Part shown: positions 55,577 to 64,000 of the stretch, in pieces | Layout: the number at the start of each line of letters is the position of its first letter | How positions within the stretch are numbered: the stretch's first letter is position 1 | Assembly: GCA_025506515.1 (NCBI GenBank) | Contig: CM046442.1 | Span: forward strand, 58,193,884 to 58,257,883 | DNA from: Flaveria trinervia | Taxonomy: Eukaryota; Streptophyta; Magnoliopsida; Asterales; Asteraceae | DNA: 64,000 nt | Direction: 5' to 3' | Program-made: the position numbers and the translations under genes | The notes under the pieces: model-generated | What the model saw: only the letters and a program-made list of their open reading frames with translations | Databases searched by the model: none | What the model was told of the DNA's origin: nothing

Positions 55577-58418
55577 ATGACTACTTCTTCTAATGATCCT
55601 TTCAATACTGGATCCTCTACCAAGCCTCCGATCTTGGTGAGGAATGAGTATAACATTTGGCAGAGAAGATTGCTCCATCACCTGTCTGTCAATAGCTCAG
55701 GTTGTTGGACATCTGTGGTACATGGACCACATAAGCCAATGGTGAATGATCCGGAAACAAACCAGTTGGTTCCAAAGAAGAAGGAGCAATACTCCGATGA
55801 GGACAAGAAGTTGTTTGAAATCGATGCAAAAGCCCATGGAATTTTGGCTATGGCTATTCCTAATGAGATTTACTCTGGGCTTCTGCATTGTGAGTCTGCT
55901 CATGACCTCTGGAATGCCATCAAAGAACAATTTGGTGGTACTGATGAGGTTTTAGCAAACAACAGGGAAATCCTCGCCCAACAATATGAGACTTTCTCTC
56001 ATAGAAAGGGTGAGACTCTGACTCAACAATTTGAGCGGTTTTCATGTTTAATCTCTGAATTGAAAATGGTTAAACATGAATATACCAGGAGTCAGATGAA
56101 CCATAGATTTTAAGATCACTGCCTGAGAGATGGAACACATATACCATTGTTCTACGCTCAAATGCTGATGTTGATCGCCTATCTCTCACCCAACTTCATG
56201 GGAAACTGCTTACATTCGAGAGAGAGATAGAGCAGAAAAGGAAATTGGTTTCATCTGGCAAGCTCACTGAGGATTTTGTCCAAGGGAACACTGCCCTGAT
56301 TGGACATCAAGAGTCAGAATATGCGTCATCTGAAAGCCAGTATGATGAGCATATTGATTTCTCTACAAACACTTCTGAGCCTGCCTTTGTGAGTGTTGAT
56401 AGTTATTCTGCTGGTTGTAATAGTGACAATCTATGTTTCATCATGGATGATCTCAAGGGGATGCTGATGATGACTTAGAAGAGATGGATATTTTGAGCCA
56501 AATGGCCTTGATAATATCAGATCTCAGAAGTTCTACAAAAGAACTGGAAGGAAATTCCCAGGACTCTCTGGCAAAACCAAAGTTGGTTTTGACAAGAGTA
56601 AGTTGAAGTGCCATAAATGCCACAGGCTTGGGCACTTTGCAAGAGAATGTAGATCATCTGGATCTAACTCTCCTGCACCCTTTGTGACTTTCCCTGGCAA
56701 TAGTCAACAAAACAGAGGGCAACAACCTGTCAATTCTGGTTATCATCATCAACCACAATCTCCTGCATATTTTGTTCCACAGGGGCCAATGCCATATCCA
56801 TACCCCTGCTATTACATGCCACAACCAGGTCAGGTTCAAGCACCCACTGCTCAGCAACCACATGCACTCCCTGAGCCTCAACCATCCCAATCTCATCAAC
56901 CTAATCAACTTCAACAACACAGCTTCTTCACACCAGGTTTGTTGACTGGAGCAGTTTACCAGATGATGTGTCTGGTAATGAACAACTGTTCTCAGGTGCT
57001 GGTCAACATGGTGGTGAGCATCCTTTTGGAAATCTAGCTCTCATGGCTTTGGAATCCTCTGATGGATCATCCTCAAATACCTCTTCAACACAGGTATCAC
57101 AGGTATCCTCTGAGGCTAAGGCCAAATTATGTTCTGAAACTTGCATAGCAGCATTTGCCTCTATTAGAGAAGCAAATGTGGCTTTAATCAATAAAAATGT
57201 AGAGCTAGAACAAACAATTTCCAAAAATAAAGCTGAGTTTGAGTCTGTGCTAAAAGAGAAAACTGATGAGATTTACAAATTAAAATGCCAATTTCTGATG
57301 ATAAGGCTAGGGAGGATGTACTCTTAGAGAAGTACAAAGACCTCAAAGATACTCTTGCTGTCACCCAGGTAGAGTGTGATCGATGGGTACAATCTTGCAA
57401 GGGCTTTGAAATGCTTCTTAGTAAGCAAACAGCTTCCAATGTGAAGTTTGGAATTGGTTATAATCACACTGCTCCTCCTACAGTTTTTGCTTCAAGAGCA
57501 GGAGCGGATTCTGATGGAGAAAGTAATGACCAATCCTCATCATGTGATTCACTACTTGATAAAGCACCATCAGTAGTTGAAGTCAGTAGTAATCCCTCTG
57601 TGAACCTATCAGCTGATATTGATGGTTCAACTGCTGACACTCACATGATCAATGAGTTGATCAACCCAAGTGTTATCCCTAGAAGTACTGAGGGTACTGG
57701 AGAGCAGGGGATAACATCTGGAGTTCAAATCCTAATGACTGACAGCACTGAAGAGAAGAAAACTGTCAGTAGGAAGGATTTGAAGCCTACTAAGGAAGTT
57801 GACAAGAAGGCAAAAAGTGCTTCTAAACTGCCGAAGAGCAAGTCTTCAGTAGTTTCATCTTCTTTAGTTGATGATCAACAGAAGATGAAGAAGAAACCAT
57901 GTGAAATATGTGGTCTATTCAATCATCTCACAGATGATTGTTGGTACAAAAAGGGATCCAAACTCAAACAAAAAAGAAAATTAAAGAAAATTTGGCTAAA
58001 ATGAAAACTGAGTTTGAGTCCAAGTTTGTACCAGCAGCATCAAATCCTGTTACTCCTATGACCAAAAGAAATCTAAAAGGAAGGAGTGCAACAGGCAATA
58101 GCTGAGGTTGCTCAAAAGAAGATGGTGCAACACAAGAACTCATCATCAAACACCAATACCAATGTGTCTGAAGAGCTGAAAGCTCTCTCCCAGAATCAGA
58201 CACAGCTGGTAATGATGGTTCAACATCTGTTGGGAAGAGTTAACCAACTTGATGGCCCTGTGTTGAAACCCCAGAAAAGGAGATCCAAGCCGAAGGATTC
58301 CTCTTCTACACCATCTCCTTCACCTCAAGCTATTGTGTCCAATAAACCTGTTAGTTTACCATCTGTTGATGAGACCAGGCCCAAAACCAAAAAGGTTTGG
58401 GTCTCCAAAACTAACTGA
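55577..58418 (+). pseudogene. gag: Co6 gag, nearly complete but frameshifted
   Basis: Starts MTTSSNDPFNTGSSTKPP and, unlike Co2 and Co5, has arginine at codon 30 and TTG at codon 32, so the first ATG is the genuine start. Capsid domain 55577-56250 (LWNAIKEQFGGTDEVLANN), one-base loss near 56110. Knuckle CHKCHRLGHFAREC (about 56606-56650), proline/glutamine-rich stretch, coiled coil (57170-57430), second knuckle CEICGLFNHLTDDC (about 57900-57942), basic tail, TGA at 58416. Small indels lie near 56110, 56455, 56940, 57290 and 57990-58080. Gag forms the virus-like particle in the cytoplasm in working relatives. Confidence 0.9.
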
Positions 58419-58434
58419 TTGTTTATTTATGCAG

Positions 58435-61400
58435 GTTTCTTCAACATGCCAAAGTAGCATCTGGTATGTAGACAGTGGAGGATCTATGCATATGACTGGG
58501 AACAACTCACTTCTTAATGACTACTCTCCAGGAAGGAAGGGATTTGTTTCTTTTGGCAATGATGCAAGAGGTTACATCATCGGGAAGGGCTTTGTTTCCA
58601 ATGGGGAAATAAAGTTTGATGATGTCAACCATGTGGAAAATCTCAAGTATAATCTTTTGAGTGTCAGTCAATTGTGTGACAAAGGCCATGTTGCCCTTTT
58701 CACAAGCCAGAACTGCAGGATTCTGTCATCCAAAGTTCTGAGTTTGATTGACAAGGTATTGGATGCTCACACTCTCCTGAAGGCCAACAGGACAGGAAGA
58801 GTGTATGCCTTAGATCTTTCCAAGAAAATTGATCTCAAAGGCCATCCTTGCCTATTTTCCAAGGCCTCTCCTCAAGAATCTAATCTATGGCATAGAAGGC
58901 TGGGACATGTTAATTTCAAGAACATGAATCAGCTGATACACCATAGTTTAGTAAGGGGAATGCCTATGAAGGAGTTCAAGTGTGAAAACAACTGCACTGC
59001 TTGTTTGAAAGGAAAACAGCACAAGGTTTCATTTCCACCTATTGAAGAACCAAAGTCCACTGCCTGCTTACAACTTCTTCACATGGATCTCTTTGGTCCT
59101 GTGAGAGTGATGAGCATGGCACAGAAAAAATACTGTCTGGTAATTGTGGATGATTACTCCAGATTTGTATGGACTTTCTTTCTACATTCAAAGGATGAAG
59201 CTGCACAGAAGATCATAAACTTTGTGTTGTATGCTGAGAAGCAGTATTCCCTCTCAGTCAAGTGTATTAGAAGTGATAATGGAACAGAATTCAGGAACAA
59301 TACACTTGATGAGTTCTACCTTTCCAAGGGAATAAAGAGACAGTTTAGTATTCCAAGAACTCCTGAACAGAATGGAGTTGTGGAGAGAAAGAACAGGACC
59401 CTCATTGAAGCTGCAAGGTCTATGTTGGCTGATTCTGGACTGCCATTGACCTTTTGGGCTGAAGCTGTCAACACAGCATGCTATGTGCAGAATAGAGTGC
59501 TAATAAATCAGAGGTTGATGAAGACTCCATATGAAGTTCTACATCATTTGGCCCCTCTCATTTCATTTTTTAGAGCATTTGGGTGTCCCTGTTTCATTCT
59601 CAACACAAAGGATCAGCTCCAGAAATTTGATCCTAAGGTGGATGCAGGGTACTTTGTTGGTTATTCATCAACTTGCAAGGCATACAGAGTCTTCAATTGC
59701 AGAACAAAGATGGTTGAAGAGACTTTACATGTCAAGTTCAATGAATCTCCAAAGGACAAGATTCCACAAAGCCCTGTGGAGCTCTTTGATTTGGACATAC
59801 TGCAATATGTTCCTTATCAATCTCCTGCTGTTGCTCCTGTCAACAGTTCACCACCTGGTGTTACTACTGAAGATGATGATGATAGTAGTAATCACCTCTT
59901 CAGGTTTAGTGATCAACTGCCTGAGTCCTCTAAACCTGATGCTCCTGTAGCTCCAGCCGCACCATCCACAACAAATGCTGATGAGATTTCTGCATCCTCA
60001 ACTTCATTTGAGTTGCCACCATCTTCATGGTTTCAAGAATCTGCATCAACATCTGCTGCTGCTGAAGACCCTACAAACACTTGCACAGATTTGATTGTTT
60101 ACCAAGAGCTGAAAAATCACCCAATATCTCAAATCCTTGGTGATATCAATGCTGGTGTCTCAACCAGAAGCCAGTTGTCCAATTTCTGCTTCTATGCTCT
60201 CTTCATCAGTCAGCTAGAGCCGAAGAACTATCATGTTGCTTTGAGGGACAATGGATGGGTTGAAGCCATGCAGCTTGAGCTTCTTCAGTTCAAGAAACAG
60301 CAAGTGTGGGAGCTTGTTCCTCTACCCCCAGGTAAGTGTGCAATAGGCACTAAATGGGTGTTTAGGAATAAAACTGATGAAAATGGGCTAATTGTTAAGA
60401 ACAAGGCCAGACTGGTTGTGCAGGGGTTTGCACAAGAAGAAGGTATTGATTATGATGAAACCTTTGCCCCTGTAGCCAGACTGGAGGCAATTAGATTGTT
60501 TTTAGCCTATGCTGCACTCCACAATCTTAAAGTTTTCCAAATGGATGTCAAAAGTGCTTTTCTATATGGTACAATAAAAGAAGAAGTTTATGTGTGTCAA
60601 CCACCAGGCTTTGAGGATAATAAGCACCCAGAATGGGTATATAAGCTTGATAAAGCTCTTTATGGGTTGAAACAAGCACCTAGAGCTTGGTATGAGACCT
60701 TATCAACTTTCTTCTACAGAATAATTTCACTAGAGGCTCCATAGATAAAACTTTATTTATTAAGAAGGTGGATCAGCATAAGCTACTTGTTCAAATTTAT
60801 GTTGATGATATTATATTTGCATCCTCTGATCCCCAATTGTGTGAGGATTTCCAAACCTTAATGCAACAGAAGTTTGAAATGAGTGCAATGGGAGAATTAC
60901 AGTTCTTTCTAGGTTTGCAAATCAAACAAAAAGCTGATGGAATTTTCATTCATCAGTCTAAATACACAAAATCTTTTGAATAAGTTTGATTTACAAAACT
61001 GTAAATCTTGTTCTACTCCCATGTGCAACACCACACAATTGGATGTTGATCAGAAAGGTAAGGTGTTGATGAAACCCTTTACAGATGTATGATTGGTTCC
61101 TTGATGTATTTAACAGCTTCTAGACCAGATATTATGTTTGCTACATGTGTTTGTGCTAGATTTCAGGCTGCACCTAAGGAGTCTCATCTGATTGCAGTCA
61201 AGAGGATCTTTAGATATCTGCAAGGCACACAATCTCTAGGCTTATGGTATTCCACTGGACATTCTTGCAAATTAGTTGCCTTCTCTGATAGTGACTATGC
61301 AGGATGTAAGTTGACCAGGAAATCAACTTCTGGTGGATGCCAATTCCTAGGCAACTGTTTGATTTCTTGGCAGAGTAAGAAACAAACATCTGTTGCTACA

Positions 61401-61739
61401 TCCACTGCTGAAGCCGAGTACATTGCTGCTGCAAGTTGTACATCCCAAATACTCTGGCTTCAGAATCAACTTTTGGATTATGGCATTACAGAGACTAAGA
61501 CTCCATTATTAATGGATAGTGCTTCAGCTCTTTGCATTGTCAAAAATCCTGTCCAGCACTCTAGGACCAAACATATAGAAATTAGACATCATTTTATAAG
61601 AGATTGTTTTGAAAAGGGTCTAATTAATCCTATGTTTGTGCCTAGTGCTGATGAGCTTGCAGACATTTTTACTAAGCCTTTGGATAGTTCAACTTTCCAC
61701 AACCTGGTGTTAAGGCTTGGTATGCTGCAGCTAGAATAA
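58435..61739 (+). pseudogene. pol: Co6 pol: protease, integrase, RT, RNase H; first 2.3 kb open
   Basis: Open to a TAG at 60742. Protease WYVDSGGSMHMTG (D codon 58471). Pre-integrase zinc region WHRRLGHVNF...CTACLKGKQ. Integrase catalytic D, D, E at about 59086, 59275 and 59383, the D-D-35-E spacing. RT with FQMDVKSAFLYG and, after a one-base frameshift near 60710, IYVDDIIFAS (60798). A two-base deletion lies near 60970 and another lesion near 61060. RNase H is open 61089-61739 (FSDSDYAGCKLTRKS; ATSTAEAEYIAAASC; ADELADIFTKPLD), ending TAA. Pol is in the +1 frame relative to the gag end. Confidence 0.92.
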
Positions 61740-62462
61740 GTGACAACTACTGATGATCTCAGTAATTACTGATGATCTTGGTAACCATGTCACATATAAG
61801 TACTGATGAGTTATTTTACCCTCAGTAGTTTTTATAACTACTGAAGGCTAAATGCTTTAAGTACTGGACTTTATCTGTTCTACACTACTGATGTAGTTAC
61901 AACTACTGAAAATCAGTAGAAACAGATAAGTACTGATGTCCTATGAAACTACTGAAAACAGCTAAAAGCTGATGAGTAAGTGTTGAGCAGTATGAAACAG
62001 CTGAAAGGCTATGAATTGACGACAACTACTGATGAGTACTCTCTCTTCAGTAGTTCACAAACTGCTGTTTCTTTATAAACAACTGAAGCAATACCATGTC
62101 TTCAGTAGTTTCACAACTACTGATGACTAACACCAAGTCTTCAGTTGTTTACAACAACTGATGGCAAAACCACGGTCTTCAGTAGTTTCACAACTACTGA
62201 TGACTAATACCAAGTCCTCAGTTGTTTCAACATCTGAAGTCCAACTTGTCTTCAGTAGTTTTTAAAACTACTGATGCCAAAATCAGAGACTTCAGTTGTT
62301 TCAACGTCTGATAGTAAACACCATGTCTTCAGTTGTTTTATAACTGCTGACCACACCAATACCATCAGTCGTTTCAAACGTCTGAAAGTTAATACCACGT
62401 CATCAGTAGCTTCAAATACTGATGACTAACACCAAAACCTTCAGTCGTTTCATAACCCGTAC
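61740..62462 (+). promoter_or_regulatory. Hairpin array upstream of the Co6 additional ORF
   Basis: No gene. AACTACTGATGA/CAGTAGTT/AACAACTGA motifs in alternating orientation; exact 22-base hairpins at 62102-62123 and 62179-62200, identical to those of Co2 and, on the opposite strand, Co5. Confidence 0.75.
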
Positions 62463-62471
62463 CTATATATA
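62463..62471 (+). promoter_or_regulatory. TATA box before the Co6 additional ORF
   Basis: CTATATATA, 78 bases upstream of the ATG at 62549. Confidence 0.58.
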
Positions 62472-62548
62472 CCTGATCCCTCTTTCAGAGTTTTTCATTC
62501 TTTCCGACCTAACTTTTCAAAAGCTCTGAAAACCTTTCACCTTCATTA

Positions 62549-64000
62549 ATGGCGACCATGCAACTCAAACCTCGACACAACTGTGTCGCGTACCTTACAA
62601 AATCGCCCTTCTGGACCAAATTTGAAAATGCTATAGATCTTATGGTCCAATCCCCACTAAAAACGGCTTTCCTTTTAAATCCAATCATTTATGCCGATTC
62701 GCTACGTCAGTTCTGGATGAATGCGACCGTTACTGGAGAATCTATCCATTCATCTATCAACTCGCATAAGGTGGTCATCTCTACTGCTACCATCCGCCAA
62801 ATTACTGTTAGATGATGCTGCCTACCCTGTTGGATATCCTAAGCGCCAACTTGATCTTTCCTTTGAACAACATGGATATCAGGGTGATCTTAGTGCTTCA
62901 ACAATCCTGAAGAAACATTTTCCAGATGCTGAACGATTATTATTTCATATGGTAAATGTTTGCCTGGCTCCGAAGACTTCCTCTTGGGATCAACTGTCTT
63001 CCAGATGGCAACAGGTATTGTTCTCTATCCTTGAACAAGAACCACTAAACTTCTCTGAAATAATTTTTCTTGAACTCAAGGATATGGCCACAAAACCTTT
63101 CTAACCGTTGGATACTATATCCTCGGTTTATAATGGCCATAATAGAGAATCAGCTTTCTGCTGAGGGACTAGTTGGTCTGGGAGTCCCTGCTTTGGCTGT
63201 ATTGCCGGAGGTATACTCCCGACACAACACTGACCAAACTCTCAAACAGGCTGCCAAGCTGCGCAAACCCACGCAGCTGGAACCCACAGCCTCCACCTCC
63301 AAATCCAAAGTCCCCTCCAAACCCACAAAGAAGAAGCCTAAGAAAGCTACTCAGGGAATTGAGTCCCCTGTGGATGCTCCTGCAGCACCAACGCAGGTTA
63401 TCTCTGCTGGAAATAACCCCCCAGTAGAGACTGTGACTCCACCCACTGAAGCCGCTCAGGTTTCCTCTCAAAAGGAACCTGAAGCAACCACTCACAGGAA
63501 GCCACAATGCTGGGATCCTCCTCACTTGAGGGGATTACCATTGAAGAGCACCACCTGTCCCGGGTGCACACTGCTTCCACACCCTCTCCTGATGCAACCG
63601 CCCCCTCTCAAGCCCTACTATCATTGTTGCAAAAGTGCTGACGCAGTTGCATTCCTCACCCCCCACCCAGACACCAATTACTACTGGGATAACCTCAACA
63701 CCTGAGGGGGAGGATCAAAATGCTTCTGTCAACCCACAGCACAGGGGTTATCATGTTCCATCTTCTAGTGTAGATAAGGAGGTGCGAACTACTGGTGAGG
63801 CTGCCACTGCTTCTGACTCAGCAAATGACCAGGATGCAGTTGGTAACATCTCTAAGTCCTCACCAGTGGCAACAGCTGATGAAGGACATAGTCCTGAGGC
63901 TGGAAGTCCCCAGAACCGAGAACAAGGGGCACATGCTACAATTGATCTACACTCAAGGCATGTTCATTCTGACTTTGTCAGGAGGTCAGGTGATTCAGTA
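62549..64000 (+). pseudogene. Co6 additional ORF (aORF), 5' part, broken
   Basis: Starts MATMQLKPRHNCVAYLTKSPFWTKF. The conserved N-terminal domain (TAFLLNPIIYADSLRQFW; HGYQGDLSASTILKKHF; APKTSSWDQL) extends to about 63170, with a frameshift near 62805 and another near 63090. The proline-rich linker then begins (KSKVPSKPTKKKPKKATQG at about 63300). The basic and acidic C-terminal parts lie beyond the window. Same family as Co2 and Co5 aORFs. Confidence 0.82.

Larger units (their letters stand above)
54502..64000 (+). mobile_element. Co6: Ty1/copia (Sirevirus-like) element, family beta, runs off the right edge
   Basis: 5' LTR (54502-55376), primer site, gag, pol, array-plus-TATA and the start of the additional ORF are present; the 3' LTR and target duplication lie outside. 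It retains the longest uninterrupted pol frame of the window (about 800 codons) yet still has several frameshifts. It is inserted in the Co4 leader. Confidence 0.93.

Overview
This window is repeat-dense nuclear DNA of a flowering plant. I recognise no host gene, rRNA, tRNA or CRISPR array. Essentially every base can be assigned to an LTR retrotransposon or to debris of one. The gag, pol and extra-ORF proteins look like Sirevirus-type Ty1/copia families common in Asteraceae. The organism is therefore probably an asterid, perhaps a composite; this is an inference from family resemblance only.

Layout, using names I assign here. Gy1 (1-2737, minus) is a Ty3/gypsy 5' end running off the left edge. 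Gy2 (minus) is a gypsy 5' LTR and leader split into 2738-4852 and 39096-40173. Co1 (4853-39095, plus) is a copia element inserted into the Gy2 LTR; it is itself split by Gy3 (8285-16380, plus, a deleted gypsy with about 2.8-kb LTRs) and by Co2 (17709-30082, plus, a copia element with perfect 5-bp target duplications). Gy4 (40174-40632, minus) is an LTR fragment and Co3 (40633-41005, plus) a copia pol fragment. Co4 (41006-54501, minus) is a deleted copia element of the Co1 family, split by Co5 (43616-52711, minus), a copia element of the Co2 family that lacks pol. Co6 (54502 to the right edge, plus) is a third Co2-family member. The boundaries give an order of events: Co3 was hit by Gy4, Gy4 by Gy2, Gy2 by Co1, and Co1 by Gy3 and Co2.

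Two copia families dominate. Family alpha (Co1, Co4) and family beta (Co2, Co5, Co6) share one plan: LTR, a long gag with two zinc knuckles and a coiled coil, pol in the order protease-integrase-RT-RNase H, a non-coding repeat region with its own TATA box, a long additional ORF (aORF), a polypurine tract and the LTR. All coding regions carry stops and frameshifts, so none of these copies is autonomous.

The most interesting signals are in family beta. The aORF has no visible signal peptide or membrane segment but carries a classical PKKKRRV nuclear-localisation motif and an acidic tract. It lies 70-85 bases downstream of a TATA box and an array of short perfect hairpins, and related motifs fill the U3 part of the LTR. 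This suggests an element-encoded nuclear factor acting on its own repeats, which is a hypothesis. Co5 has lost exactly pol and carries a 17-base scar identical to the LTR-end/primer-binding-site junction, as expected from template switching during reverse transcription. Copies also share inherited lesions: a gag stop followed two codons later by a new ATG, and a frameshift in RT. These suggest mobilisation in trans.
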